From CAIOHW01 sp964432565 (GTDB taxonomy: Bacteria > Bdellovibrionota > UBA1018), in contig CAYSOA010000007.1 of NCBI GenBank assembly GCA_964432565.1, positions 23,556-87,555 of the forward strand: a DNA stretch of 64,000 nucleotides, in the 5' to 3' direction. Made by a program: the position numbers and the translations under genes. The notes under the pieces were generated by a model. That model was not told the DNA's origin, did not search any database, and saw nothing but the letters and a program-made list of their open reading frames with translations. Shown piece by piece: positions 1 to 8,792 of the stretch; position 1 is the stretch's first letter; every line of letters begins with the position of its first letter.

Positions 1-400
1 TCAGTTCCGCTACGACCTTGGGCGCCACGAAGTCCAGCTGGGGATTTCCCCAAATCGTGAAAATCAGCCGGCGCTCTTCAGGATTGATCGACACCTGGTA
101 GTGGGGCGGCCTAGCGAGAGCGGTCACTTCGCCGTCCCGTCGGGACGCCTGAAGGTCGATGACGATTCGCTCAAACCGGGCGTTCGCGGCCCGCCGGATA
201 TCCTGAACGCGTACCGACTGAATTGCTGAATCTCCACCCACAACCACTCCGTCGGAGATGTATTGATTGGCCTTTTGCCCTGAGGCCTGAAAATGCCGTC
301 CTGGCTCCAAAGAAGCCCAGGCGGACCATTCTGCAGGCTGCACGGTCAGCATCACCGCCCCCAACACTCCCCAAATCCACCGATAGCGCCACATCCACAT
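1..400 (-). CDS. Exported protein, AMIN-like N-terminal part (partial)
   Basis: The left edge of the window cuts this gene; about 133 N-terminal residues are visible from an ATG at 400 with no stop in frame. The N-terminus (MWMWRYRWIWGVLGAVM) is a basic then hydrophobic signal peptide, so the product is exported. Residues around 70-130 alternate hydrophobic and polar positions (for example RFERIVIDL and YQVSINPEERRLIF), which resembles the beta-rich AMIN type of periplasmic domain, but this match is by eye only. A second in-frame ATG lies two codons downstream and there is no strong Shine-Dalgarno sequence for either. The function is unknown. It is transcribed toward the left edge, away from the next gene. 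Confidence 0.55.
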   Translation of the reverse strand, partial: MWMWRYRWIWGVLGAVMLTVQPAEWSAWASLEPGRHFQASGQKANQYISDGVVVGGDSAIQSVRVQDIRRAANARFERIVIDLQASRRDGEVTALARPPHYQVSINPEERRLIFTIWGNPQLDFVAPKVVAEL

Positions 401-446
401 GATTTCAGGGTAAACACTTTGAAGCAGCCGAGCAACTTCTCGACAG

Positions 447-1271
447 TCATCCCCGTTTTGATCGTCGCCAGGTACGAACCAGCAACCAAAGAGCGACCAG
501 CGCCGCCCCCACCCACCAGGGCCTCGACCCTCTCGTCTCCTGAAGCGGGCTATTCCCTGAGGACGAGCGACCGTCGGAGGCCTCTGAGCTCCTAGCTCCT
601 GCGGAGGGAGTGGAACCAGCCGACGGCATCGCCTTGGGGACATGGGTAGGGCCGGGCGAAAGGCCGTCCTCTTTCCACTCCCCTCGAACCATCTGGCGCA
701 GATGTTCCAAAGTGAATACGGGTGCACGGTTCTGCCGCTCCGCCTCTTCTGAATGCAAGACCTCACGGCTGTCGGCCTCCTCCGGGGTCAACGCTCCGGG
801 ACCGCTCAAATACTCTTTGCCGTCAATGGTCTCGATCGTGAACTTGCCCATCATGAGACTACGAATGTCATAGGAGCCGTCCGGGTTCTCATCACCCAGC
901 ATGACCACGACCTCCTCGCCTCGAGAAAACCTCGCCGCACCCGGAATCTCGACCGTGACTCCGTCGCGACTCCCACCCATTTGGCGAATCGTGATGCCGC
1001 CCTTCGGTAGCGCACCCTTGAAAACCTCCGAAGGGACGAGCTCGTAGAAAGTAAAGAGTCGCCGCTCCTCACCGGAAGCACTCCCGTAATCGGAGTAGCT
1101 CATTCCAATGACACCACGTACGATTACCGGACTTTGAGCGACCGTCTCTGGAAGCGCCTGAGGAAGAAAGCTGGTGGCCTGCCCGGAGGAAGGGTGAAAG
1201 CAAAGTCCCAGAACCGCCAAAATCCGAAGTACCCGACTCATGAATTCGAGTCTAGCGGCTGCACTCGACAC
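447..1271 (-). CDS. Exported protein with C-terminal membrane/sorting-type tail
   Basis: A secreted protein of about 274 residues. The start is taken as the GTG at 1271 because GAGGAGG sits five bases upstream; an ATG at 1241 is the alternative. Either start gives a signal peptide (RVLRILAVLGLCF). The globular part carries the pattern ETVAQSPVIVRGVI, FYELVPSEVFKG and FSRGEEVVVML, seen in a family of uncharacterised exported proteins of Deltaproteobacteria-like genomes. After a Ser/Gly/Pro-rich stretch it ends in a hydrophobic helix and a basic tail (WWVGAALVALWLLV then RTWRRSKRG), the layout of C-terminal sorting signals such as PEP-CTERM or MYXO-CTERM, although no cysteine precedes the helix. 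No enzyme motif is visible. Confidence 0.7.
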   Translation of the reverse strand: MSSAAARLEFMSRVLRILAVLGLCFHPSSGQATSFLPQALPETVAQSPVIVRGVIGMSYSDYGSASGEERRLFTFYELVPSEVFKGALPKGGITIRQMGGSRDGVTVEIPGAARFSRGEEVVVMLGDENPDGSYDIRSLMMGKFTIETIDGKEYLSGPGALTPEEADSREVLHSEEAERQNRAPVFTLEHLRQMVRGEWKEDGLSPGPTHVPKAMPSAGSTPSAGARSSEASDGRSSSGNSPLQETRGSRPWWVGAALVALWLLVRTWRRSKRG

Positions 1272-1300
1272 TTGCACCTCCTCAATGAGTCTGCTAGACC
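1272..1300 (+). promoter_or_regulatory. Candidate sigma-70 promoter of tRNA-Lys
   Basis: TTGCAC (1272-1277), a 17-base spacer, then TAGACC (1295-1300), ending 21 bases before the tRNA 5' end. The spacing is ideal and the -35 is good, but the -10 is weak, so this is an inference. It overlaps the start region of the divergent exported-protein gene. Confidence 0.4.
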
Positions 1301-1321
1301 GCAGTCTCTCGTTGAGGTTGT

Positions 1322-1397
1322 GGGCCGCTAGCTCAGTTGGTAGAGCAGCAGACTCTTAATCTGCGGGTCGAAGGTTCGATCCCTTCGCGGCCCACCA
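1322..1397 (+). tRNA. tRNA-Lys (CTT)
   Basis: A complete 76-nt cloverleaf. The acceptor arms GGGCCGC and GCGGCCC pair, the D arm GCTC/GAGC is standard, and the anticodon stem GCAGA/TCTGC closes the loop CTCTTAA with anticodon CTT. The T loop is TTCGATC and CCA is encoded. The variable loop GGGTC has U at position 47. Confidence 0.97.
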
Positions 1398-1417
1398 TTT
1401 TCCTCAAACTTCCCGTC

Positions 1418-1903
1418 TCAATCCCCAGCAGGCACGCATTGACTGATCCAGCCGCCCCTCATGGCGTCGTACTCGGCGTACGCGTAAAACCAGACGAGGC
1501 GAGTCGCGTTCTGGTCGAGAATCAACTGGTCCGGCATTACTTCGGGCACCTCCGCTCGCTGGCCCCGCTCAACACGAAAACACCACCCATAGGCTTTCAT
1601 CCGAGCATCCGAGATTAAATCCAAATCTGAACCGAGGGCACCAATTCGTCGGACCCCTTGTTCACTGGCTTCGAATTCGATCCCGGTCGCTGCCTGCATC
1701 TCGTTCAGAGCAGAAACCGAGACCTCGCCGGCGCTGAGTCCCACCCATTTTCTGACAGGCTCCTCAAAGACGGACCTCCACCAGAGTCGCCTCGTGGCCG
1801 AAGTCCTGCCTCCGATCACTTCCACCGAAAGAGTGTTCGCCCGAGCATCCCAGGCCAACAGAAACAAAAGAAAAACCAGAATGGAGTAACGAACTCGGAT
1901 CAT
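1418..1903 (-). CDS. Exported DUF4430-like protein
   Basis: A 161-aa protein with a clear signal peptide (MIRVRYSILVFLLFLLAWDARA). The C-terminal half has the pattern YGWCFRVER, then a Pro/acidic stretch, then RLVWFYAYAEYD and a terminal GWISQC. This resembles the DUF4430/transcobalamin C-terminal-like domain found alone in exported bacterial proteins; the ligand cannot be told from sequence. The two cysteines (in GWCF and SQC) could form a disulfide. Its ATG overlaps the stop of the upstream hydrolase gene by four bases (ATGA), so the two are very likely co-transcribed and translationally coupled. Confidence 0.6.
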   Translation of the reverse strand: MIRVRYSILVFLLFLLAWDARANTLSVEVIGGRTSATRRLWWRSVFEEPVRKWVGLSAGEVSVSALNEMQAATGIEFEASEQGVRRIGALGSDLDLISDARMKAYGWCFRVERGQRAEVPEVMPDQLILDQNATRLVWFYAYAEYDAMRGGWISQCVPAGD

Positions 1904-2820
1904 TGCAATGCTTCCCTGAAAAATCTGGCGATTCGCGCCCGCTCAAACAAGTACGCGCGAACAATCGACCCGGCATGGCCAGAGGAGTAAACGACTCCGG
2001 CCGGACGCCCCGCCTCCTCCCAGAGCTTCGTCTGGGTATTCGAAGGAACCACCGAGTCCCGATTGGAGCGAATCATCAGCAGAGGCACCTCGGACAATCT
2101 CGAGTCCGGCACACCGAGAACATCCAGCTGAATCGCCTCGCGCAAAAAGTGTTCGTACTCGGCGTCAGACTGCAGTGCCCTCTTCCGCATCCGCTCCTCT
2201 CGCTGCGCCTTTACCGCGGGAAGGGAGCTACGAGCCAGAATCTCGGCCAGTGGAGCTCCGGCTACGATCAAGGCCCCCGCATCGATCTCTGGATCCACCG
2301 CAAGAGCGAGACCCGCATAAATCCCGCCCACACTCGTTCCCAAAATTCCCATGCGCCCCAGCGGTCGGTCACTTCTGACCCAGAATTTCACGCGACGAAT
2401 CGCAACCACTCCACGCCACAGGCTCTCGTCATGCACCTCGGGCCCAAGATCCGTACGGGTGTCAAAACTCCAGCTCTTGAGCACCACGCCCACTACGCCT
2501 CGTCGACAAAGACTTCGAGCATAGCCACGATCCAAAAAGGACTCTCCGCCCGTCGGGGGAAGAATCAGAACCGATGCGGTCCCCGCATCCAATCGCCTTC
2601 GTGGAAGGTATTCGTCATAAACGATGATCGATTCAGATCCATCGACCGGATCCTCGGTGAGAATGCGCACGCGCCGAAGACGACAGGAGGAGGTGCCCGA
2701 CTTCAGCTCTCCTTCTACCTGGCGCTGGCCGTAGCCTTGGGGTTGCAACTGGTCGAAGACCGAAGCCTGTGCAAGCCCTGCCCACAAAGCAAACAATGAG
2801 ACGACGACTGTTCTGGACAT
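1900..2820 (-). CDS. Exported alpha/beta hydrolase
   Basis: A 306-aa secreted alpha/beta-hydrolase-fold protein. The start MSRTVVVSLF at 2820 was chosen because AAGGAG lies just upstream and it leaves a normal signal peptide ending at AQAS. The nucleophile elbow GTSVGG (Ser163), a likely acid residue in RSNRDSVVP (Asp255) and a histidine in SSGHAG (His282) occur in the canonical order, and LPPTGGES near residue 88-95 is a plausible oxyanion strand. The substrate is unknown; esterase or peptidase activity is the family expectation. It overlaps the downstream DUF4430-like gene by ATGA, suggesting a two-gene secreted unit. Confidence 0.75.
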   Translation of the reverse strand: MSRTVVVSLFALWAGLAQASVFDQLQPQGYGQRQVEGELKSGTSSCRLRRVRILTEDPVDGSESIIVYDEYLPRRRLDAGTASVLILPPTGGESFLDRGYARSLCRRGVVGVVLKSWSFDTRTDLGPEVHDESLWRGVVAIRRVKFWVRSDRPLGRMGILGTSVGGIYAGLALAVDPEIDAGALIVAGAPLAEILARSSLPAVKAQREERMRKRALQSDAEYEHFLREAIQLDVLGVPDSRLSEVPLLMIRSNRDSVVPSNTQTKLWEEAGRPAGVVYSSGHAGSIVRAYLFERARIARFFREALQ

Positions 2821-2926
2821 GGGCTCCTTCAATCATTCTTAACACGCAGTGTCAAACCCTACCGGACGCGATGATTCCCCTAATAACTTCTTGAGTTCTC
2901 GATAGGTGCATGTCACCCCCTGCCAC

Positions 2927-3376
2927 ATGAAGACTCTCCTGTTTGGCCCAATTCCCCATGCCCTTCCCACTTCTCTACTGCTGCTGCGAATCTTCATCGG
3001 TTCGTGCCTGGTCGTGCATGGACTCGGCAAGCTGGGCATCGTCGGCCCAGCAGGTCCAGGTGCCCTTCAGGGCTTCGCGGGCTGGCTTCAAAGCCTTGGG
3101 GTTCCCTTTCCAGGAGTTCAGGCCCGACTCGCCATGGTGGCAGAGCTGGCAGGAGGCTCCCTCATTCTACTGGGACTCTTTCATCGCCCCGCCGCCCTGG
3201 TCTGCATGGCCACTCTTTTGGTCGCTGCGTTCATCGGACACAAGGGCGGAGGCTATCTGATCACGAACTCCCCGCCCGGAAATGAGTACGCCCTGAACCT
3301 AGCAGTGATTCTCCTGGTGATGGCTCTTCTGGGCCCTGGCCCCTACTCTCTCGACTCGCAGTTTTTTGCGGAATAA
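2927..3376 (+). CDS. DoxX family membrane protein
   Basis: A 149-aa protein of four predicted membrane helices in the DoxX arrangement: LLLRIFIGSCLVVHGLGKL, a loop with a short amphipathic GALQGFAGWLQSLGVP segment, AMVAELAGGSLILLGLF, then two more helices with GNEYALNLAVILL. The start is placed at MKTLLFG (2927); an in-frame ATG exists 21 bases upstream. DoxX proteins are inner-membrane proteins linked to redox or oxidoreductase complexes, with no firmly known general role. It lies nine bases before the double-permease gene, so it may be part of the same transcript. Confidence 0.8.
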   Translation: MKTLLFGPIPHALPTSLLLLRIFIGSCLVVHGLGKLGIVGPAGPGALQGFAGWLQSLGVPFPGVQARLAMVAELAGGSLILLGLFHRPAALVCMATLLVAAFIGHKGGGYLITNSPPGNEYALNLAVILLVMALLGPGPYSLDSQFFAE

Positions 3377-3385
3377 GCTCAAACA

Positions 3386-5218
3386 ATGGCGCTGCATTCC
3401 CGCCCCCCGCATCGAGGCCTTCCTCGCCACGTCAAGGAACGAGCCCAGAACAGTGCGCTCTACTTCATTCTCTTTCTAGGCCTGCTCGCCCTGACGGTAG
3501 GGGTTTACCGTGGCAGTCTGCATCTCGTTCAACTCAAGGCCGAAGAACTGACGCTCGGGGAGCTCCCCGGGGCACTTGCATTATCCCTGATGCGCATGAC
3601 CATCAGCTACGCGGCGTCGTTGATCCTTGCTTTCATTCTGGGACTGACGGCGGCTCGAACGCAGCTTGGAGAGAAGGTGATCCTGCCACTTCTCGATACG
3701 CTTCAGTCGGTTCCGCAGGTCGGCTTTTTTCCAGCCGCCATTTCGTTCTTCATCGGCGCCACTTCAGGTCATCGAGTAGGCATTGAACTGGCGAGCATCT
3801 TCCTGATCTTTACCAGTCAGGCTTGGAATCTTGCGTTTGCGGTCTACGAGGCGACGAAAACCATCCCACAGGATCACTTCGATGCGGCCGCCTCTTTTGG
3901 GGTCAGCGGATCGCAGCGATTTTGGAAGCTCTACGCCCCCGCCTGCGTTCCAAGATTGATCTACAACAGCATCCTTTCCTGGTCGAACGGCTGGTACTTC
4001 CTCGTGGCCTGCGAAATTATCGCCGTAGGCCTGATCGAGTACAATCTGCCGGGAATCGGAAACTTTCTCGCCCGCGCTGCAGAGAATGACCAGATTCATC
4101 TCGTCGGATGGGGACTGGCCTCTCTGGCATCCCTGATTCTCACCTTCGACTTCCTGATCTGGCGGCCACTCTCGATCTGGTCAGAGCGCTTCAGGCAGGA
4201 GTCGTCAGCCGCCTCTCCAGAAAGCGAGAGCCTGCGTCACCCGGAATGGGTGCATGAGTTGAGCTTTCGACTGAAGCCCGTGGGCGCCGCCCTCCAGCTC
4301 CTGATTCGATCCCTGATTTTTCCCCTGACCTGGATAGCTCGAGAGATCCTGCTCCCCCTGTTCTGGGATCTGCCGGCAGCACTCGTGGCATGGGCAGGGG
4401 AGAGGCTTTATACGCGCATCGCCCTTCCGAGCGTGGAGCGCTGGGAAAGACTGACGGCTCGAACGCTCTGGGTGCGACGTGCAATTCTCGGAGGGATGGG
4501 CACCTCTTTGGGACTCGGGGCCGCATATCTTCTGGGCCGATGGCTTGCTCCCCCGTGGCCCTCTCTTGCCAAAGAAATTCCCCTGGCCGTCCTCGCTTCG
4601 ACGCTGCGGCTGACGATCGCCCTAGTCATCTCACTCGCGGTCACCATTCCTCTGGTTCTCTGGTGCTGGGATCGTCCTCGCCTCAGACAAACCCTAACGA
4701 CTCTGGCACAGGTCGGAGCCAGCCTGCCGGCGGTCGCACTGTTTCCGCTGATTGTCCTGGTGGCGGTCAATCGACTCGGAGGAGGAATGGAGGTCGCCAG
4801 CATCATCCTCGTCCTCACCGGAATGATCTGGTACCCCCTGTTCAATTGCCTGGGAGGAGTGGCAACCATTCCTGCCGACCTGATCGAAGCCATGAAGGCA
4901 CTAGGGCTGACGCGAGCCCAGCTCTGGAAACGGTTGGTCCTTCCAGCTATGGGGCCGGCCCTTGTCACAGGTGCCATCACCGCCTGGGGAGGCGGGTGGA
5001 ACGCTCTGGTCGTCTCAGAGTATGTTCGGCATCAGGGACAGACCCACAAAGTCTTGGGTCTGGGCAGCCTGCTGGACCGGGCCGTATACGAGCAAGGGGA
5101 CAATCAGGCGATCACCCTTTGTGTGGCGGCCATGGTGGGATGGATTCTTCTGGTGAACGCCTTTTTCTGGAAACCCATTTACCGATCGACCATGGATCGC
5201 TACAAGTTTGAGGCATAG
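3386..5218 (+). CDS. ABC transporter double permease (NitT/TauT type)
   Basis: A 610-aa inner-membrane protein made of two tandem BPD_transp_1 permease domains, so one polypeptide supplies the whole transmembrane dimer. The first domain covers about residues 50-265, with an EAA-type coupling loop (FDAAASFGVSGSQRFWKLY near residue 165). The second covers about 370-605, with EAMKALGLTRAQLWKRL near residue 501. Fused permeases of this kind occur in nitrate/sulfonate/taurine-like importers. The cognate ATPase follows after eight bases, then a stand-alone AAA-associated protein. No substrate-binding protein is encoded nearby, so the substrate cannot be assigned. It ends in TAG, showing that TAG is a normal stop in this genome. 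Confidence 0.88.
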   Translation: MALHSRPPHRGLPRHVKERAQNSALYFILFLGLLALTVGVYRGSLHLVQLKAEELTLGELPGALALSLMRMTISYAASLILAFILGLTAARTQLGEKVILPLLDTLQSVPQVGFFPAAISFFIGATSGHRVGIELASIFLIFTSQAWNLAFAVYEATKTIPQDHFDAAASFGVSGSQRFWKLYAPACVPRLIYNSILSWSNGWYFLVACEIIAVGLIEYNLPGIGNFLARAAENDQIHLVGWGLASLASLILTFDFLIWRPLSIWSERFRQESSAASPESESLRHPEWVHELSFRLKPVGAALQLLIRSLIFPLTWIAREILLPLFWDLPAALVAWAGERLYTRIALPSVERWERLTARTLWVRRAILGGMGTSLGLGAAYLLGRWLAPPWPSLAKEIPLAVLASTLRLTIALVISLAVTIPLVLWCWDRPRLRQTLTTLAQVGASLPAVALFPLIVLVAVNRLGGGMEVASIILVLTGMIWYPLFNCLGGVATIPADLIEAMKALGLTRAQLWKRLVLPAMGPALVTGAITAWGGGWNALVVSEYVRHQGQTHKVLGLGSLLDRAVYEQGDNQAITLCVAAMVGWILLVNAFFWKPIYRSTMDRYKFEA

Positions 5219-5226
5219 GTTCACCG

Positions 5227-5988
5227 ATGACCACCGGCCCCATCCTTTTTGAACTCGAGCACATCACGCAGCGCTTTCGTCTGCCCCAGGGGGACGTGAC
5301 GGTTCTGCAGGATGTCAGCTTCAAGGCCCGCGAAGGGGAGTTCATCGCCATCGTGGGCCCATCAGGCGCTGGAAAAAGCACCATTCTTCGCATCATCAGC
5401 GGCCTGATGCGCCCCAGCGAGGGACGAGTCCTTTACAAGGGAACCGCCCTTTCCTCGAACAACCTCGAAGCCGCCATGGTCTTTCAAAACTTCGCCCTTC
5501 TTCCCTGGCTGACCGTCGCCCAAAATGTGGAGCTCGGCCTCGAACCCCGCGGCCTGGATCGTGCGGCGCGTCGAAAGCGCGCTGCATTCTATATCGCCAA
5601 AGTGGGTTTGGAAGGCTATGAAGAGGCCTATCCTCGTGAACTCTCTGGCGGAATGAAGCAGCGCGTGGGCCTGGCCCGAGCACTGGCCGTTGAACCAGAG
5701 ATTCTCTTGATGGATGAGCCCTTCTCCTCGCTCGATGCGTTGACCTCGATCAACCTGCGCGACGAGCTATTGGATATCTGGGCGGACCGGGATTTTCCGG
5801 TGAATACAGTGGTGATGGTCACCCATATGATCGAGGAGGCCATCGAGCTCGCCGACCGGGTACTGGTCCTTTCCAGCAAGCCCGGCCATATTGCGGGCGA
5901 CCTCACGATCGAACTGCCGCGTCCCCGGCGCAAACGGGACAAGGCGTTCAGCGAGTATGTCGATCGAATTTTCTCGCTGATCGCGTAA
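5227..5988 (+). CDS. ABC transporter ATPase (SsuB/TauB/NrtD type)
   Basis: A 253-aa nucleotide-binding subunit for the preceding double permease. It has Walker A GPSGAGKS at residues 44-51, a Q-loop in MVFQNFALLPWL, the signature LSGGMKQR near 139, Walker B ILLMDEP near 158 and the switch histidine in VTHMIEEA. The LLPWLTV and VTHMIEEAIELADRV phrases are typical of the nitrate/sulfonate/taurine subfamily. The protein stops after FSEYVDRIFSLIA, exactly where many relatives continue into the AAA-associated C-terminal domain; here that domain is a separate gene 21 bases downstream. Confidence 0.93.
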   Translation: MTTGPILFELEHITQRFRLPQGDVTVLQDVSFKAREGEFIAIVGPSGAGKSTILRIISGLMRPSEGRVLYKGTALSSNNLEAAMVFQNFALLPWLTVAQNVELGLEPRGLDRAARRKRAAFYIAKVGLEGYEEAYPRELSGGMKQRVGLARALAVEPEILLMDEPFSSLDALTSINLRDELLDIWADRDFPVNTVVMVTHMIEEAIELADRVLVLSSKPGHIAGDLTIELPRPRRKRDKAFSEYVDRIFSLIA

Positions 5989-6009
5989 AGGAAACGAACA
6001 GACTGAATT

Positions 6010-6519
6010 ATGGACAAACCTGGCGGAAAACCTCTCGAAACCCTTCCTCAAATTGGAATCAGTGAAATTCTTGGACTCGTCGAGCTGCTCAACTCCAAGG
6101 GCGGACGTGAAGACATCTACAAGCTGGCGAGCGAGCTACAAATGGAGTTCGGCGAAACTCTGGCCGTGATTCGCGCCGCAGAACTACTGGGCCTGGTGCA
6201 TACCCCGGGCGGAGATGTCGAGGTTGGGGCGCTAGGCGTCAAGATCAGCGATGCCGGGATCAGCGACCGGAAAGCGATTATCCACGACCAGCTCATGACC
6301 ATCCCGGTCTTCAAGGCACTCGTTCAGTTTCTCAACGAGCAGGAAGAACGCGAAGCATCCCGCGATACGGTGCTCGAGAAGCTGGCAGAGCTCATTCCCA
6401 ACGAGAACGCCGAGCAGACGTTCTCGCTGCTCGTGCAGTGGGGCCGCTACGGCGAGCTCTTCGGCTATAACGACGACAGCGAAACCTTCTACCTCGATCT
6501 CGATCTCGAAGCCCCGTAG
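6010..6519 (+). CDS. Stand-alone AAA-associated (AAA_assoc_C-like) protein
   Basis: A 169-aa soluble protein resembling the AAA-associated domain (AAA_assoc_C, PF09821) that is commonly fused to the C-terminus of NitT/TauT ABC ATPases. The sequence GGREDIYKLASELQMEFGETLAVIRAAELLG is a winged-helix-like segment, followed by a helical region with IHDQLMTIPVFKALVQFL and an acidic tail (YNDDSETFYLDLDLE). In fused relatives the domain is thought to regulate the transporter. Here it is encoded directly after the ATPase whose C-terminus lacks it, so it presumably acts in trans. It ends in TAG. The match is by recognition, not by search. Confidence 0.72.
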   Translation: MDKPGGKPLETLPQIGISEILGLVELLNSKGGREDIYKLASELQMEFGETLAVIRAAELLGLVHTPGGDVEVGALGVKISDAGISDRKAIIHDQLMTIPVFKALVQFLNEQEEREASRDTVLEKLAELIPNENAEQTFSLLVQWGRYGELFGYNDDSETFYLDLDLEAP

Positions 6520-6554
6520 ACACTCGGGCTTGCCCCTTGCAGCCATCGGGGCCA

Positions 6555-7484
6555 ATGCTCGCTCTATGGCCAATCGACATCCTGCGCGAACCCGCCGACC
6601 TTCTGGAACGATCGGCCGAGCTGCTTGATCTTTGGGCAGCCCGGACCCAAGTGACGATTGAGCCCGTTTTCGTTTTGGGAGGGACCCAGCGCGACTTTGA
6701 GTTCGAAGCGACCACAGACTCACTGAACAAAAGAGCCCTGAAAGCGCTCAACGCCACAGTCGAACAATACGCATCCCATCACGCTGAACTCGAAAGATCG
6801 CTGACCCGTGCGACGGTTTTGCTCGATCCCGGCAATCGCATCTCGACGGCCGTCAACACTCTCGAAGAACATGCCATGCGCCGAAATGCAGACTTCATTG
6901 CTCTGCCCACACACGGACGCAAGGGAGTCGCCAGATTGGTCCTCGGAAGCTTCGCCGAAACGCTTCTGCTTCGGTCCCAGGTGCCCACGGTCACGCTGGG
7001 CCCCAGGCTCTCTAAAATCCGGCCGCTCAGGCGCATCCTGCATGCAACCGACTTCGGATCCGGCTCCGAGCAGCACTTTCGCTCGATCATCGGCTTCGCA
7101 AAGGGTCACGGCTCGAAAGTTTGGCTCTACCATTCGGTCCCCAATCTCGTAGAACCGATCTTTCAGTCGGGGGCCTACCTCTTTTCCGGAGCCTGGATTC
7201 CTGCCCGTAACTACTTTCACGAAGAATCACAGAATCGGTTTCGCAGAGGCCACGCATGGGCCCGGTGGGCACGAAACCAAGGGGTCGACTGCGAATTCGT
7301 CCTGGATGAAACGCCTGGGGTCATCCGAGAGCACCTTCTGCAATTCATCGACGACCATCAGGTGGGACTGTTGTCGATCGCCTCGAGAACCGGCCCCGTC
7401 TCGGCCACCCTTCTGGGAAGCATCGCACGGCAGCTCGTCCGAGAGGCATCCTGTCCCGTCTGGATCACTCACGCGCGGCGCTGA
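6555..7484 (+). CDS. Tandem universal stress protein
   Basis: A protein of about 309 residues with two UspA-type domains. The first ends with the segment DFIALPTHGRKGVARLVLGSFAETLLLRSQVPTV, including the usual G-x(n)-GS-x(n)-PV nucleotide-binding pattern. The second starts at RRILHATDFGSGSEQ and ends with GLLSIASRTGPVSATLLGSIARQLVREASCPVWI. The start was placed at ATG 6555; a TTG 18 bases upstream is possible and neither has a strong Shine-Dalgarno sequence. It follows the ABC transporter genes on the same strand and may share their transcript. Its function is probably stress adaptation, with ATP binding expected from the retained glycine pattern. Confidence 0.85.
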   Translation: MLALWPIDILREPADLLERSAELLDLWAARTQVTIEPVFVLGGTQRDFEFEATTDSLNKRALKALNATVEQYASHHAELERSLTRATVLLDPGNRISTAVNTLEEHAMRRNADFIALPTHGRKGVARLVLGSFAETLLLRSQVPTVTLGPRLSKIRPLRRILHATDFGSGSEQHFRSIIGFAKGHGSKVWLYHSVPNLVEPIFQSGAYLFSGAWIPARNYFHEESQNRFRRGHAWARWARNQGVDCEFVLDETPGVIREHLLQFIDDHQVGLLSIASRTGPVSATLLGSIARQLVREASCPVWITHARR

Positions 7485-7568
7485 GAATTCCTCGAAAAAC
7501 CTCATGTTCTTGCCCACCGAAGGAAGGTAGAATCAGAGGCCGGAACCCTCCAGGTTCGAGGTGCGTTC

Positions 7569-8792
7569 ATGAGCCAGACATTCAATATCACCCTTGATGA
7601 CATCCGCCAGGCGCAAGCCTTCTTGAGTCATCACCTCAAACCCTCTCCCTTACTGCGAAACAGCTGGCTCTCTCAGACCTTTGACTGCGAGCTTTATCTC
7701 AAGCTCGAAAACATGCAGCCGATCGGCTCATTCAAGATTCGAGGAGCCGCCTATCGAATTTCGCGACTCACCCCAGAGGAGAAGACCCGGGGAGTCATCG
7801 CTGCAAGCGCAGGCAATCACGCGCAAGGGGTTGCCTGGGGCTCGAAGCTGTTGGGAGTTTCGGCGAAAATAGTCATGCCGAAGAGCGCTCCTCTGGTGAA
7901 GATTCAAAACACCCAGGCGTTGGGAGCCGAGGTCATCCTCGCGGGAGATTCCTACGACGAAGCATACTCCCACGCGCAGACCCTGGTGGAACAGGAGGGA
8001 CGTGTCTTCGTTCCCGCCTTCGAAGACCCCGATGTCATTGCGGGTCAAGGAGTCACTGGCCTCGAAATTCTCGACCAGCTGCCCGAAGTGGATCTGGTCA
8101 TCAGCTCGATGGGAGGCGGAGGCCTGATGGCCGGACTGGTCACGGCCTTTCGGGCGCTCAAGCCTCAAACTCGACTCATCGGAGTTCAGGCAACGGGCGC
8201 CCCCTCACTCGTTCGCTCGATCCGGGCCGGAAGGGTGGAGCCCGTCCTGCCTGTGAATACCTTCTCCGACGGCATTGCCGTGGGGGTCGCAAGCGAAACC
8301 ATGCGGGCACTTCTTGCGAGCCGAGTCGACCAGTTGCTCGAGGTCGATGACGAAACCACGGCGGCAGCAGTACTGACTCTACTGGAGAAGGCCAAGGTCG
8401 TCGCTGAAGGATCTGGTGCCATTGCCCTCGGTGGACTCGAACAGATCCGTGACGAAATTCGTGGCAAAAAACTGGTCGTCGTCATCAGCGGCGGAAACAT
8501 CGACGTCAACCTGCTCTCGCGCATCATTGACCGAGGAATGATCCAGAAGGGAAGACGTCTGCGAATGAATGTGGTGATTTCCGATCGCCCGGGAAGCCTA
8601 GCGCGACTAACCCAGCTTCTGGCCACACAGGGAGCAAACGTCCTGCAGGCCATTCACGATCGGAGCGAGGCCTCGACAAGAATCGACCAGACCGAAGTGG
8701 CTCTCACACTCGAAACTCGAGGCCCCGAACACAGCCAGCAGATCATCGACGCACTCGAAAAGCAGGTGATCCGGCTCGAACTGGTGCACTAA
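7569..8792 (+). CDS. ilvA: Threonine ammonia-lyase (threonine dehydratase)
   Basis: A 407-aa PLP enzyme that deaminates L-threonine to 2-oxobutyrate, the first step toward isoleucine. PLP Lys56 lies in GSFKIRGA, the ligand-binding loop is SAGNHAQG near residue 80, and the phosphate-binding loop is SSMGGGGLMAG near 180. A single ACT-like regulatory domain (residues about 330-405, starting RLRMNVVISDRPGSLARL) follows the catalytic domain. This is the short form found in many bacteria, so control by isoleucine or valine through ACT is plausible but not proven. GAGGTGCG lies just before the ATG. The gene is convergent with the DTW-domain gene and overlaps it by four bases. Confidence 0.94.
   Translation: MSQTFNITLDDIRQAQAFLSHHLKPSPLLRNSWLSQTFDCELYLKLENMQPIGSFKIRGAAYRISRLTPEEKTRGVIAASAGNHAQGVAWGSKLLGVSAKIVMPKSAPLVKIQNTQALGAEVILAGDSYDEAYSHAQTLVEQEGRVFVPAFEDPDVIAGQGVTGLEILDQLPEVDLVISSMGGGGLMAGLVTAFRALKPQTRLIGVQATGAPSLVRSIRAGRVEPVLPVNTFSDGIAVGVASETMRALLASRVDQLLEVDDETTAAAVLTLLEKAKVVAEGSGAIALGGLEQIRDEIRGKKLVVVISGGNIDVNLLSRIIDRGMIQKGRRLRMNVVISDRPGSLARLTQLLATQGANVLQAIHDRSEASTRIDQTEVALTLETRGPEHSQQIIDALEKQVIRLELVH

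Noticed and set aside
171..398. A short GTG-started minus-strand frame at the left edge
   Set aside because: A different frame over the same region starts with ATG at 400, has a signal peptide and stays open to the window edge.
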